Shown here piece after piece: positions 8,589 to 17,618 of a stretch of DNA of 64,000 nucleotides. How positions within the stretch are numbered: position 1 is the first letter of the stretch; each line of letters begins with the position of its first letter. Made by a program: the position numbers and the translations under genes. Source of the DNA: Mycobacteriales bacterium (GTDB lineage: Bacteria; Actinomycetota; Actinomycetes; BP-191); the NCBI GenBank assembly GCA_035714365.1, contig DASTMB010000003.1, positions 1 through 64,000 on the forward strand. The letters run 5' to 3'. The notes under the pieces were generated by a model that was not told the origin of the DNA, ran no database searches, and saw nothing but the letters and a program-made list of their open reading frames with translations.

Positions 8589-9324
8589 TCTCCGGCCCGC
8601 GCTCGAACGGGTTGAAGTCGCCGCCGGAGAACCGGCCGCCCTCCTCGCCCTCCTCGGCCTCCTGCGCCGCCTGCGCCGCGGCGGCCTGCTGGCGCGCCGC
8701 CTCCTGCGCCTCGCGCGGCAGCTTCAGCGGCAGGCCCTCACGCGGCGCCATCGCGTCGTTGCCGCGGACCACGATCGTCTTCCGGAACGTCTCCTCGAGC
8801 GCCGCGCCCTGCGACGGGTCGGTCGCGGCCGGGCCGGTGATCAGCCCGCGGAGGAACCACCGCGGCCCGTCCACGCCGATGAACCGCGCCTGCGTCGTCT
8901 GCCCGTCGCCGACCGGGATGCGCGCGCGCAGCTCCTTGCCGAACGGCCCGTCCGCCTCCTGCGGGTCGCCGCCCTCGCCGCGCAGCGACTGCGCGATCTC
9001 GGCGCGGACCTCGTCCCAGATGCCCTCGCGCCGCGGCGCCGCGAACGCGTTGAGCTGCATCATCCCGCCGCGGCTCTGCACGACGGCGGCGACGACGTTG
9101 CCCTCGGGGCTGACGTCGACGCGCAGCTCGGTCTCCGGGTGCGCGGCGACGAGGATGCCGCCGAGGTCGAGGCGCTGCGTCTCGTCACCCTCCGGCACGT
9201 CGGCCATGTCCCACGGACCGGTCGTCACGATCACCGGGGCGGGCGGGAGCTTGGTCGGCTCCTCGGCCACCGGGGCCGCCGTCTCCTCGGGCTCGTCGCC
9301 CTTCTTCTTCCGTCCGAACGCCAC
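8572..9324 (-). CDS. DUF3710 family protein
   Basis: Cytosolic protein of 250 residues in the actinobacterial DUF3710 family. It begins MAFGRKKKG with a charged linker, has a beta-rich core (GPWDMADVPEGDETQRLDLGG; LQSRGG-like VVQSRGGMMQLNAFAAP; RWFLRGLITG) and ends in an Ala/Gln/Glu-rich helix plus acidic tail. It lies directly downstream of dut (15-base gap), a conserved neighbour pair in the phylum. Its function is unknown. Translation probably starts at ATG 9324 with a purine-rich site in the gap. Confidence 0.88.
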   Translation of the reverse strand: MAFGRKKKGDEPEETAAPVAEEPTKLPPAPVIVTTGPWDMADVPEGDETQRLDLGGILVAAHPETELRVDVSPEGNVVAAVVQSRGGMMQLNAFAAPRREGIWDEVRAEIAQSLRGEGGDPQEADGPFGKELRARIPVGDGQTTQARFIGVDGPRWFLRGLITGPAATDPSQGAALEETFRKTIVVRGNDAMAPREGLPLKLPREAQEAARQQAAAAQAAQEAEEGEEGGRFSGGDFNPFERGPEITETR

Positions 9325-9339
9325 GTTCCCGATCCTCCG

Positions 9340-9798
9340 TCACTGCCCCGTCGAGCCGAAACCGCCCTCGCCCCGCGCCGACGCCGGCAGCTCGCCGACC
9401 TCGCGGAACGCCACCCGCTCCACGCGCTGCACGACGAGCTGCGCGATGCGGTCGCCGCGCCGCAACGCTACCGGCTCGCGCGGGTCGAGGTTCACCAAGG
9501 TCACCTTGATCTCGCCGCGGTACCCCGCGTCCACCGTGCCGGGCGCGTTGACGAGCGCCACGCCGTGCCGCGCGGCGAGGCCGCTGCGCGGGCAGACGAA
9601 CGCCGCGAACCCGTCCGGCAGCGCGATCGCCACCCCGGTCGGCACCACCGCCCGCTCCCCCGGCGCCAGCGTCACGTCCTCCCGCGCCCTCAGGTCCGCG
9701 CCCGCGTCGCCCGGGTGCGCGTACGACGGCGCCGGCAGGCCGGGGTCGAGGCGCAGCAGCAGCACGTCGTCCGGGCTCTGGTTTGCGGGCACGGTCAC
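9340..9798 (-). CDS. dut: Deoxyuridine 5'-triphosphate nucleotidohydrolase (dUTPase)
   Basis: Homotrimeric dUTPase of about 152 residues; it hydrolyses dUTP to dUMP and pyrophosphate, keeping uracil out of DNA and feeding thymidylate synthesis. All five motifs are present: [30 protein letters not shown] (with catalytic Asp and Tyr), [10 protein letters not shown], and the mobile C-terminal [11 protein letters not shown] chose GTG at 9798 because it gives a normal N-terminus ([11 protein letters not shown]) and leaves room for a leader. ATG at 9819 adds seven residues but shares its CATG with the opposite gene's start. Downstream is DUF3710. Confidence 0.93.
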   Translation of the reverse strand: MTVPANQSPDDVLLLRLDPGLPAPSYAHPGDAGADLRAREDVTLAPGERAVVPTGVAIALPDGFAAFVCPRSGLAARHGVALVNAPGTVDAGYRGEIKVTLVNLDPREPVALRRGDRIAQLVVQRVERVAFREVGELPASARGEGGFGSTGQ

Positions 9799-9817
9799 GG
9801 GCGCAGACCCTACTTCC

Positions 9818-10672
9818 ATGAAGCGCAGTGTGGTGGTCACGGGAGCGAACAGCGGCATCGGCCTGGCCACGGCGGTCGACCTGGCCGCCCACGGCTACGA
9901 CGTGATTGGCACGGTGCGCTCGGACGAGAAGGGTGCGCTGCTGCGCGACGCGGCCGCCGAGAAGGGCGCCGTCGTCCGGTACGTCGTCTGCGACGTGGCC
10001 GACGCCGCGTCGGTGGAGCAGGCGTTCACCGAGGTGTTCGCGATGACCGCCGAGCACGGCGTCTGGGCGGTGGTCAACAACGCGGGCTACGGCTTCGCGG
10101 GCCCGGTCGAGGAGGTCACCGACGAGGCCGCGCGGGACATCTTCGAGACCAACGTCCTCGGCCCCATGCGGATCTGCCGCCTCGTCCTGCCCGGCATGCG
10201 CGAGCGCGGCCAGGGCCGGATCGTCAACGTCTCCTCCATCGCCGGGCGGGTCGTCACGCCGTTGACCGGCTGGTACTGCGCCTCGAAGCACGCGCTGGAG
10301 GCGCTGTCGGACGCGCTGCGCCAGGAGGTGGGCGGGTTCGGCGTCAAGGTGATCCTGGTCGAGCCCGGCGGCTTCGGCACCGGCATCTGGAACCAGGCGA
10401 ACGAGCGGCTCCCCGAGGAGGTCGCCGGGCCGTACGCCGCGGCGTACGAGCGGGCGCGCGGGCTGTCGACGGCGGCCGAGCGGCTGCCGGACCCGATCTG
10501 GGTGGCGCGCACGATCCGCCTCGCCCTGGCCACGCCGTACCCGCTGGCGCGGTACCTCATCGGCGTCGACGCGGTGGTCGGCACGGTGCTGGACACCCTC
10601 GCGCCGACGGCGGTCGCCGACTACGTCAAGGCCGCGACGGTCGGCCTGCGCAAGCTCCCCCTGCTCGGCTGA
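9818..10672 (+). CDS. Short-chain dehydrogenase/reductase (classical SDR)
   Basis: NAD(P)-dependent oxidoreductase of 284 residues. Cofactor site TGANSGIG (8-15), NNAG (87-90), structural N112, catalytic S140 (NVSSIAG), Y153 and K157 (YCASKH). C-terminal part has the PGGFGT motif at the substrate loop. The Arg-Ser at about 34-35 after the second strand suggests NADP preference. The substrate is unknown; similar proteins act on retinol/sterol-like or generic alcohols. The ATG overlaps the alternative dut ATG on the other strand, and its 3' end is three bases from the convergent M1 peptidase. Confidence 0.87.
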   Translation: MKRSVVVTGANSGIGLATAVDLAAHGYDVIGTVRSDEKGALLRDAAAEKGAVVRYVVCDVADAASVEQAFTEVFAMTAEHGVWAVVNNAGYGFAGPVEEVTDEAARDIFETNVLGPMRICRLVLPGMRERGQGRIVNVSSIAGRVVTPLTGWYCASKHALEALSDALRQEVGGFGVKVILVEPGGFGTGIWNQANERLPEEVAGPYAAAYERARGLSTAAERLPDPIWVARTIRLALATPYPLARYLIGVDAVVGTVLDTLAPTAVADYVKAATVGLRKLPLLG

Positions 10673-10675
10673 CGG

Positions 10676-12076
10676 TCACCTCGGCAGCGCGCCGGCCTCG
10701 GTGAGGATGCGCACGGCGTCGGGGAACGGCGCCAGCACCGCCGCGAGGTGGGCGGGCGTGGCGACCCGATAGGCGTTGGCGGCGACGTAGCAGCGCAGCC
10801 GCCGGTCGAACGCCGCCGCCCCCACCGTGTCGCGGGCGGCGATCAGCGCGGCCGCGCCCTTCGCGTAGACGACCTTGCCGTAGTCGTCGCGGTGGTGCTC
10901 CCAGTACGACATCGGCCGGCCGACGTCGCCCTTGGCGTCGAGGTCGTCCAGGTACCTGTTGTAGCCGTTGTCGAACGACGCCGCGGCGAACGTCGCGAAC
11001 GCCTCGTCCAGCCACGGGTCGCGCGCCTGGTCGTCGCCGACCAGGCCGTAGAACCACTCGTGCGCGACCTCGTGCGGCACGACGCCCTCGTACCGCTGCG
11101 ACCCGACGTAGACGAGGCCGGGGTACTCGACGCCGCCCTTGCCGATCGGCTTCAGCGCCACGACCGTCAGCGCCGGGTACGGGTACGGCCCGAACGCGTC
11201 CGCGTAGAACCGCACCGCGTTCGTCGCCGTGCTCAGCACCGGCCCGAGCACCGTCTCCGCGGCGGCGCCGCTCGCCAGCTCGTCCGAGACCGCGACGAGC
11301 ACTGGCACGGTGCCGACCCGCTCCTGCCGGGTCGCGAACGGCCCGGCCGCGACCGCCACGTCGCGCGCCACGGCGTTGACGAAGTGCCAGCGGCGCACGC
11401 CGCCCGCCGCGTCCTCCGGCGGCCCGTCGGGCAGCGAGACGCCGAGCACCGTGTCGGCCGCGGGCGCGGTGACGGTGACGTCGTAGAACGCCGCCTCGCT
11501 CACCGCGGTCTCGCCGAGCAGGTCGGCGGCCGGGTCGCGCACCCAGCCCTCGCCGCGGACCCAGGCGAGCAGCGGGTGCGCGCTCGCGAACCACGCGGTG
11601 CGCTCCGTGTGCCCGAGCCGGTCGAACGACGCCCGCGGCAGCGTCAGCGCGAACGCCAGGTCGACCGTGACAGAGCGCCCGGCGGGCGACGGCGCGGGCA
11701 GCGCCAGCACGAGCGTCGTGCCGTCGTCGGCGAGCGTCATCGGCAGGCTGGCCCGCGTCACCTCCAGCCGCGCGCCCTCCCGGCGCTGCCACGGGCCGTT
11801 CGGCCAGAGCCGGAGCACCACCTCGGTGACCGGCCGGTCGGGCGTGAACACCACGTGCTCGGTGCCGGTGACGCTGGCGTGGTCGGGCGCGACGTCGAAC
11901 GTCAGCGCGACGCGCGGGCGCCGCGGGTCGGCGGGCCGGTACACCGTGGAGCACGGCGGCGCCGACACCGGCACCACGGTGCGCGACGGCGTCGGCTTCG
12001 GGGCGGCGCGGCGCACGCCGACGGCGCAGGACGGCGCCACGACGGCGCAGAGCAGGAGCGCGAGGGCGCGGCGCAT
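10676..12076 (-). CDS. Lipoprotein M1-family zinc metallopeptidase
   Basis: Protein of 466 residues. The signal peptide ends in a lipobox-like APSC (C17), so it is probably a membrane-anchored lipoprotein. The gluzincin site HEVAH (H335, E336, H339) is followed after 18 residues by E358 (WLDEAF), the exact M1 spacing. GGVEYPG at about 314-320 replaces the GxMEN exopeptidase loop and Y323 follows. The N-terminal beta domain (55-250) fits M1. It lacks the long C-terminal helical domain of PepN. It probably trims extracytoplasmic peptides. A DUF885 protein is encoded just upstream on the same strand. Confidence 0.9.
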   Translation of the reverse strand: MRRALALLLCAVVAPSCAVGVRRAAPKPTPSRTVVPVSAPPCSTVYRPADPRRPRVALTFDVAPDHASVTGTEHVVFTPDRPVTEVVLRLWPNGPWQRREGARLEVTRASLPMTLADDGTTLVLALPAPSPAGRSVTVDLAFALTLPRASFDRLGHTERTAWFASAHPLLAWVRGEGWVRDPAADLLGETAVSEAAFYDVTVTAPAADTVLGVSLPDGPPEDAAGGVRRWHFVNAVARDVAVAAGPFATRQERVGTVPVLVAVSDELASGAAAETVLGPVLSTATNAVRFYADAFGPYPYPALTVVALKPIGKGGVEYPGLVYVGSQRYEGVVPHEVAHEWFYGLVGDDQARDPWLDEAFATFAAASFDNGYNRYLDDLDAKGDVGRPMSYWEHHRDDYGKVVYAKGAAALIAARDTVGAAAFDRRLRCYVAANAYRVATPAHLAAVLAPFPDAVRILTEAGALPR

Positions 12077-12099
12077 GCGCGGACCGTACGGCCCGCGGG

Positions 12100-13905
12100 T
12101 CACGAACCGGTCAAGAGCACGGAACGTTCGGCGAGGTTCAACGGCATCCGCCCCGACCCGGCGATCGCGTCGTGGAACTCCCGCAGCGTGCCGCGCCCCT
12201 CCGCGAACCACCGGTCGCGGATGCGGCGGATCTCCAGCGCGCCGGTGAGGTACGACGCGGCCTGCGTCGGCAACGAGCAGTACCGCGCGACCTCGGTGCG
12301 CGCCGTCGGCTCCGACAGCGACGCCTTGGTCGACATGAACGTCACCGCCTCCTCGACGTCCATCTCGCCCAGGTGCAACGACGTGTCCACGACGATCCGC
12401 GCGGCCCGGAACAGCCGCAGGTCGACCTGGCAGAGCTCGTGCCGCAGGTCGGTGTAGAACCCCTCCTCGCGCATCATGTCCTCGGCGTAGAGCGCCCAGC
12501 CCTCCACGAAGTACGTCGTGCCGACCACCTTGCGCAGCGGCCGCGGCTGGAGCCCAGCCCAGGTCAGGTGCCAGTGGTGCCCCGGGTACGCCTCGTGCAC
12601 CGAGATCGACGGGATCGACGTGTAGCTGTTGGTGGCCAGCCGCTTCGCGACCTCGTCGGCGGGCGTGCCGTCCGGCGGGAACGGCACGAAGAAGTGCCCG
12701 GTGCGCCCGCCGCGGAACGCCGGCGGCGTCATGTACGACGCGACCGCGAGCACCGGCCGCTGGAACGGCGGGGACGGCTCGACCACGCACTCCTCGCCGT
12801 CGGGCAGCGTGACGAGCTGGCGCTCCCGGCAGAACGCCCGCGCCTTCTCCGTCCACTCGGCGTACGCATCCCGCATCGCCTCCGGCGTCGGCGGGTGGTC
12901 GGCGTTGAGCTCCTCGAGCAGCGCCCGCCAGTCGTCGTGCCCGGCGATCTCCTTCGCCCGGCGGCGCAGGTCCGCGGCCAGCTCCTCGTACGCCGCCCGC
13001 CCGCGCTCGCGCAGCTCGCGGGCGCCGTAGCCGAGGCCCTCGCGCTCGCGCAGCAGCGCGGAGTACAGCTCCTCGCCGATCGCGAACGGCCCGCTGGCGC
13101 GGCCTTCGAGGTCGTCGAGGAACGCCGCGTACTCCTCGAACGCGCGCGCCGCCTCCTCGCCCGCCGCCGCCACGTCGGCGCGCAGCGCCGGGTCGGCGAC
13201 CTCCGCCGCGACCAGCTCCCGCGCGTAGCGGACGCCGGCCAGCGCCTGGCCGCGCGCGCGGCGCACCAGCACCGGCGAGGCGAGCGCCGGGTCGAGGTTC
13301 GCGCGCCCCGCCGCGAGCAGCGCCGGCGTCGCGCGGAGGCGTTCGACGGCGGCGTGGGCGAGCTCGCCGGCGTCGCGCCCCGCGCCGTGCAGGAACAGCA
13401 GGAACACGCCGTTGAGCGCGGGCGCGGTGTACGTGTCGGGGTTGCGCCGCCAGACCGCCCAGTCGCGTTCGAGCTGCGACCCGCGCAGCGTCGAGACGGC
13501 GAGGTCGCGGTCGATCCGCTCGTCCGGGTTCAGCTCGTCGTCGGGCAGCGCGGCGAACCGCGCCAGCCACGCGTCCTCGTCCGCCGCCTTCGCCGCGAAC
13601 GCCTCCGCCGTCAGGTCCGGCAGGCGCCCGTCGTGGCCGTCGACGCCGAGCGCCGTCGCCGCGACCGGGTTGGTCCGCCAGATCCAGCCGAGGTACTCGG
13701 CGATCAGCCGGTCGGCCGCCGACTCCGGCGGCGGCACCGGGCCGGCCTCGGCCACGCGCGCCGTCGTGTCGCGCGACGTGTCGGCGCCGGCCGCGACCGT
13801 CGGGTCGCTGTCGGTGGCGTCGACACCGGTGCGTGACGTGGCGCTGCGGTCGGCCGGCGCGCCGGGGGCGTCGAGGGTGCGGTCGTCGGGTCCCGGGTTC
13901 GTCAT
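12100..13905 (-). CDS. DUF885-family metallopeptidase-like protein
   Basis: Protein of 601 residues. The DUF885 signature HEAYPGHHWH (H437, E438, H443/H444) is followed by EGWALYAEDMM (468-478), which is the presumed zinc site of these carboxypeptidase/arylester-hydrolase relatives. Almost entirely helical. Residues 1-60 are a Thr/Ser/Asp-rich low-complexity extension without a signal peptide; conserved sequence begins near PPPESAADRLIAEYL, so a downstream start is possible though no better codon is obvious. It is separated by 23 bases from the M1 peptidase downstream, suggesting a two-peptidase operon, and by 12 bases from the divergent gene. Confidence 0.87.
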   Translation of the reverse strand: MTNPGPDDRTLDAPGAPADRSATSRTGVDATDSDPTVAAGADTSRDTTARVAEAGPVPPPESAADRLIAEYLGWIWRTNPVAATALGVDGHDGRLPDLTAEAFAAKAADEDAWLARFAALPDDELNPDERIDRDLAVSTLRGSQLERDWAVWRRNPDTYTAPALNGVFLLFLHGAGRDAGELAHAAVERLRATPALLAAGRANLDPALASPVLVRRARGQALAGVRYARELVAAEVADPALRADVAAAGEEAARAFEEYAAFLDDLEGRASGPFAIGEELYSALLREREGLGYGARELRERGRAAYEELAADLRRRAKEIAGHDDWRALLEELNADHPPTPEAMRDAYAEWTEKARAFCRERQLVTLPDGEECVVEPSPPFQRPVLAVASYMTPPAFRGGRTGHFFVPFPPDGTPADEVAKRLATNSYTSIPSISVHEAYPGHHWHLTWAGLQPRPLRKVVGTTYFVEGWALYAEDMMREEGFYTDLRHELCQVDLRLFRAARIVVDTSLHLGEMDVEEAVTFMSTKASLSEPTARTEVARYCSLPTQAASYLTGALEIRRIRDRWFAEGRGTLREFHDAIAGSGRMPLNLAERSVLLTGS

Positions 13906-13917
13906 GCGAAGGACCCT

Positions 13918-14370
13918 ATGCTGGCGCGCGTGCCGTCCGTCGAGGAGCTGTTCGACGCCCTCTGCCTGCGCTGGGTCCGCGAGGCCGACGTCGTGTACCA
14001 GCAGAACGGCTCCGTCGCCCCGACGCTCGTCGTCCTGCCGCGCGACCCGGCCAAGGACGAGGTCGCGATCCGCGTCGACGGCCTGCGCGGCGACCTCGTC
14101 TCCCGCGCGGCCGCGATCGTCGCCGAGCTGCGCCCCGCCGTCGCGCCGCACGACCCCGCCGGGCTGGTGTTCCTCACCGAGGCGCGGCTCGGCACGCGAC
14201 CGGACGCCCCCGGCGCCGACGGCGTCGCCGTCTACGTCACGCTCGGCGCCGAGCCGTTCCGGCGCGCGCTGGGGCTGCGGCCGTTGCCGGGCGAGCCGCC
14301 GTCGCTCACCCGCGCCGCCACCGACCCGCCCGTCGGGCACTTCTCCTGGCTCGACGCCCTCCTCGGCTGA
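13918..14370 (+). CDS. Conserved hypothetical protein, 150 residues
   Basis: I do not recognise this protein. It is a soluble alpha/beta protein with no signal peptide or membrane segment; notable strings are VEELFDALCLRWVREADVV, LVVLPRDPAKDEVAIRVDG and a C-terminal GHFSWLDALLG. Codon usage is like its neighbours. The ATG at 13918 is only 12 bases from the divergent DUF885 start, so both transcripts must have very short leaders or overlapping promoters. The dispersed repeat begins 10 bases after its stop. Confidence 0.68.
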   Translation: MLARVPSVEELFDALCLRWVREADVVYQQNGSVAPTLVVLPRDPAKDEVAIRVDGLRGDLVSRAAAIVAELRPAVAPHDPAGLVFLTEARLGTRPDAPGADGVAVYVTLGAEPFRRALGLRPLPGEPPSLTRAATDPPVGHFSWLDALLG

Positions 14371-14380
14371 GGACCACCCG

Positions 14381-14436
14381 GCGCTTCCGGGAAGCGGGTC
14401 CCGCACGGTGAAGGCGCAGAACGCTTCCCGAACGCC
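14381..14436 (+). repeat. Dispersed intergenic repeat, copy A
   Basis: Fifty-six bases that match copy B (21144-21199) at 49 of 56 positions with no gaps. It opens with the palindrome CGCTTCCGGGAAGCG and closes with GCTTCCCGAACGCC, both able to form hairpins. It begins 10 bases after a stop codon, like the other copies. Confidence 0.8.
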
Positions 14437-14462
14437 GTCGCGGCGCGCCGTACCATCCGTGC

Positions 14463-15005
14463 ATGGCGTTCACGCGGATGGACCAGGGCAGCGTCGAGGA
14501 CTGGATGGTCATCGCGCAGGAGACCGTGCCGTACCAGCAGCAGGTCGCCGACCGGGTGCTCGCGATGCTGCGGCAGCTCGACTCGTTCCACGGCGGGTTC
14601 GGCGTCAGCCAGCTCGCGCACGCCCTCCAGACCGCGACCCTGGCCGAACGCGCCGGTGCCCCCGACGACCTCGTCGTCGGCGCGCTCTGCCATGACCTCG
14701 GCAAGGTCATCAGCGTCGCCAACCACCCGGCGATCGCCGCCGAGATCCTCAAGCCGTACGTGTCCGAGGAGACGTACGAGATCGTCCGGACGCACCAGGA
14801 CTTCCAGGGGAAGCACTACTACCACCTGCTCGGCAAGGACCCGGACGCGCGGCGGCAGTACGCGGACCAGCCGTGGTTCGCGCTCGCCGAGCGGTTCACC
14901 GACGAGTGGGACCAGGCGGCGTTCGACCCCGGGTACGACTCCGAGCCGCTGGAGCACTTCGAGCCGCTGGTGCGGAAGATCTTCGGCGAGGTCAAGATCG
15001 CGTAG
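14463..15005 (+). CDS. HD-domain protein, possibly a MIOX/PhnZ-type diiron oxygenase
   Basis: Compact HD-fold protein of 180 residues. Candidate metal ligands: H53 (SQLAHALQTA), H77-D78 (ALCHDLGK), H88, H111 (VRTHQDFQG), H118 or H121 (GKHYYH), D147 or D150. The order H...HD...H...H...D, with lysine K81 right after HD, and a C-terminal aspartate matches the mixed-valent diiron oxygenases of the HD superfamily (inositol oxygenase, PhnZ, TmpB) at least as well as the phosphohydrolases. No nucleotide-signalling domain is attached. The substrate is unknown and no phosphonate or inositol genes are adjacent. The start ATG at 14463 lies 26 bases after the repeat. Confidence 0.72.
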   Translation: MAFTRMDQGSVEDWMVIAQETVPYQQQVADRVLAMLRQLDSFHGGFGVSQLAHALQTATLAERAGAPDDLVVGALCHDLGKVISVANHPAIAAEILKPYVSEETYEIVRTHQDFQGKHYYHLLGKDPDARRQYADQPWFALAERFTDEWDQAAFDPGYDSEPLEHFEPLVRKIFGEVKIA

Positions 15006-15184
15006 GGACCCATCGCGGGAGTAAGCGGTCCGTCACCCGACCGCCACGCCGTGTTTCTTCCCGGACGCCCGGATCGCGCGTAGTGTCGGTTCCAGACCGG
15101 ACACACACCAGCGCGTACCGGCCTGCTGCCTCGCCGACAGAACCTCGACGTCTCGAGCCGCGCCACAGGTTGTAAGGCCGCCTC

Positions 15185-15538
15185 ATGACCGAGACCCTCG
15201 CCCCGCCGGTGTCCTGCTCCGGACACCAGCTCCTCGCGCCCACCGGTGACCTCGACCTGGCTACCGCGCCGCAGCTCCGCCAGGACCTGGTCGACGCCAG
15301 CGTCAACGGCTCCCCGCTCGTCGTGCTCGACCTGCGTTCGGTGGCGTTCCTGGACTCGGTGGGCGTCGGCGTCATCGTCGGCGGGCACAAGCGGCTGCGC
15401 CGCGAGGGCCGCTCGCTGCACCTGTCCGGGCCGACCGGCGTCGTCCGCCGCGTGCTCGACCTGACCCGCCTCGACTCGATCATCCCGACGTTCGACACGC
15501 TGGCCGAGGCCGTCGCCGGCTGCCCGTCCGGCCACTAA
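15185..15538 (+). CDS. STAS-domain anti-sigma factor antagonist
   Basis: Single STAS domain of 117 residues. The phosphorylatable serine is S58 in FLDSVGVGVIVGGH, the standard position of SpoIIAA/RsbV. The N-terminal strand (APTGDLDLATAPQL) and helix 3 (LDLTRLDSIIP) fit. Dephosphorylated antagonists capture an anti-sigma kinase of the RsbW type. No kinase is adjacent, but the phosphatase at 43569-46211 carries both a PP2C and an RsbW-like ATPase domain. Preceded by 179 non-coding bases in which I see AAGGCC before ATG but no convincing promoter. Confidence 0.9.
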   Translation: MTETLAPPVSCSGHQLLAPTGDLDLATAPQLRQDLVDASVNGSPLVVLDLRSVAFLDSVGVGVIVGGHKRLRREGRSLHLSGPTGVVRRVLDLTRLDSIIPTFDTLAEAVAGCPSGH

Positions 15539-16515
15539 GGGACCAGCAGCACCTTCAGGTCCGTGGTGCCCGGCGTCGCCAGCGCGTCCATGACCGCGCC
15601 CGCCTCCGCCATCGGCCGCCGCGCCGTCACGAGACGTTCGGCCGGCACCCGCCCGTCCGCGAGCAGCCCCACCGCCTCGTCGAACGACGCCGGCCGGTAG
15701 CAGAACGACGCGCGGAGCTGCGCCTCCTTCGCCATCAGCAGGAGCTGCGAGACGGCCACCGGCTCGGAGAGGACGCCGAGCAGCGCGACGATCCCGCTCG
15801 GCGCGACCAGCTCGATCGCGAGCGGCGTCGCCGACGGGTGCCCGGCGCACTCGAACACCACCTCCGGCAGCCCCTCCACCGCCTCGATCACCGCGTCGTG
15901 CACGCCGTCCAGGCCGACCGCCGGGACGCCCAACGCCGCCGCCCGCGCCCGGCGCGGCTCGTCGCGCTCGACCACCGCGACGCGGTCGACGCCGCGCGCC
16001 TTGAGCGCCAGCGCCACGAGCACGCCGACCGGCCCCGCGCCGATGACCGCGCAGCCCTGGTCCGGGCGTACCTCCGCCACGTCGAGCGCGTGCAGCGCGA
16101 CCGCGAGCGGCTCGACCAGCGCCCCGTGCTCCAGCGGCAGCGCGTCCGGCAGCCGCCACAGCCGGTCCGCGCCGGCGACACACGCCTCGGCCAGGCCGCC
16201 GTACGGCCCGCCGCAGCCGATGCCGGTCACCGACGCGGTCATGTCGTGGACCGGGCCCGGCACGAACGGGTACACGCACGCCCGGTCGCCCTCAGCCCAG
16301 CCGCGCACGCCCGGGCCGACGGCGTCGACCACGCCGGCGAACTCGTGCCCCATGACGTAGCCGGGCGGCAGGAACCCCATCGTCCGCAGGTGCAGGTCGC
16401 TGCCGCAGACGCCGCACGCCGCGACCCGCAGCCGCACCTCCCCCTCGCCGGGCTCCGGCTCGGGGACCTCGGCCCAGGTCAGCGTGCCGCCGGCGCCGAG
16501 GACCGCCGCCCTCAC
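15535..16515 (-). CDS. Zinc-type alcohol dehydrogenase-like (MDR) oxidoreductase
   Basis: Medium-chain dehydrogenase of 326 residues. Catalytic zinc ligands: C34 or C37 in VAACGVCGSDLH, H57-E58 in VMGHEFAG, and a later glutamate in LVEPLAVALHAL. The NAD(P) fold has VIGAGPVGVLVALALKARG, followed by VVERDEPRR. The structural zinc lobe with its four cysteines is absent, making it shorter than classic ADH. Substrate unknown; polyol or threonine dehydrogenases are closest in style. GTG at 16515 overlaps the TGA of the MBL gene by four bases, so the two are coupled and probably act on successive steps. Confidence 0.87.
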   Translation of the reverse strand: MRAAVLGAGGTLTWAEVPEPEPGEGEVRLRVAACGVCGSDLHLRTMGFLPPGYVMGHEFAGVVDAVGPGVRGWAEGDRACVYPFVPGPVHDMTASVTGIGCGGPYGGLAEACVAGADRLWRLPDALPLEHGALVEPLAVALHALDVAEVRPDQGCAVIGAGPVGVLVALALKARGVDRVAVVERDEPRRARAAALGVPAVGLDGVHDAVIEAVEGLPEVVFECAGHPSATPLAIELVAPSGIVALLGVLSEPVAVSQLLLMAKEAQLRASFCYRPASFDEAVGLLADGRVPAERLVTARRPMAEAGAVMDALATPGTTDLKVLLVP

Positions 16516-17549
16516 GCCAGCGACCCGGTCGCGATCCCGCCCTGCACCCACGTCGGCACGACCGGCCACTGCCGCCGCGACGGCGCCAGCTCCGACGACG
16601 GGTGGATCTGGAGCCACGGCGTGCCCGGCACCGGGTCGGCCAGCGCCTTCTCCAGCACCATCGAGTCGTACTGGTCGACCGAGTCCTCCACCGTGTTCGC
16701 GTTGAGGACGACCTCGCGGCCCATGCTCTCCGCGTACGCCCGCACGCCGGGGATCGTGGACAGCTCCGGCTGCCAGTTGTCGAGCGCGACGCCGTTCTCG
16801 CTGGACACCCAGACGCCGGTCTCGGTGCGCAGCACGAGCGACTGGTTGCCGTCGGTGTGCCCCGGCGTCCGCAGCACCGCGACGCCCTCCCCCAGCTCCA
16901 CGTCGCCGTCGAGCTCCACGACCCGGTCCAGGCGGACGTCGGCGAGGTCGGTGCCGACGTACCAGGCCCACTGCATCGGGTGTACCGAACGCAGCGTGTC
17001 CAGCTCGCGGCGCTGCACGAGGAACGTCGCGTTCGGGAACAGCGGCTCGTTGCGGCCCGACCCGAGCAGCAGCGCCAGGTCCTGCACGTGCAGGTGGTCG
17101 AACAGCACGACGTCGACGTCCTCGGGCGCCAGCCCGAGCCGGCGCAGCGCCTCCGGCACCGTGGCGTGCTCCGGCGCCAGGACCGGCTCCAGCCGGGACG
17201 GGAACTTCGTGGCCAGGTGCGCGTAGAACGGCGCGTGCCGCGACCCCGCGGGCAGCGTCGGCTCCCACACCAGCGTCCGCGCCGCGCCGTCGCCGTCGGC
17301 GTACCGGACGACGACGAGCCGGTTCACCAGCGACACGTACGGGCTGACCGCCCGCGCCGCCCCGCCGAACGCGTACTTCACCGGGTACGGCGCCGACACC
17401 AGGTCGACCGTCCGCACCCCCCGCGCCACCCCCGTGAACCGTTCGCGAAATCCCTTGGCAGCCGCCCGCAACGCAACAGGCCGATCCCCTCTCGGCCACA
17501 CCCCCCACGCCTCGTCGAAGTCCGCGATCGGAGCAAGGGTGACGTCCAC
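16512..17549 (-). CDS. MBL-fold metallohydrolase with a modified metal motif
   Basis: Protein of 345 residues with a metallo-beta-lactamase core. The usual HxHxDH is replaced by DHLHVQD (H152, H154, Q156, D157); RTPGHTDGN supplies the next histidine (about 242), and LFDHLHVQDLALL is flanked as in the family. There are long N-terminal and C-terminal extensions (residues 1-75 and 265-345). Changes at the second metal site suggest a single-metal or altered enzyme, though this may be normal for its subfamily. It lies upstream of and overlaps a dehydrogenase gene. Reaction unknown. GTG at 17549 has no strong ribosome site. Confidence 0.8.
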   Translation of the reverse strand: MDVTLAPIADFDEAWGVWPRGDRPVALRAAAKGFRERFTGVARGVRTVDLVSAPYPVKYAFGGAARAVSPYVSLVNRLVVVRYADGDGAARTLVWEPTLPAGSRHAPFYAHLATKFPSRLEPVLAPEHATVPEALRRLGLAPEDVDVVLFDHLHVQDLALLLGSGRNEPLFPNATFLVQRRELDTLRSVHPMQWAWYVGTDLADVRLDRVVELDGDVELGEGVAVLRTPGHTDGNQSLVLRTETGVWVSSENGVALDNWQPELSTIPGVRAYAESMGREVVLNANTVEDSVDQYDSMVLEKALADPVPGTPWLQIHPSSELAPSRRQWPVVPTWVQGGIATGSLA

Positions 17550-17618
17550 GGTCGGACCCTAGAGCGGCGGTGGTGAGGGTGGAAGGGAGCGGCGGCGCGA
17601 GAGGTGGGAAGCCGTGGT

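Noticed and set aside
15006-15184. SigB-type promoter (GTTT...GGGTAT) before the STAS gene
   Set aside because: GTTTCTT is present but no matching -10 element occurs at the right distance.
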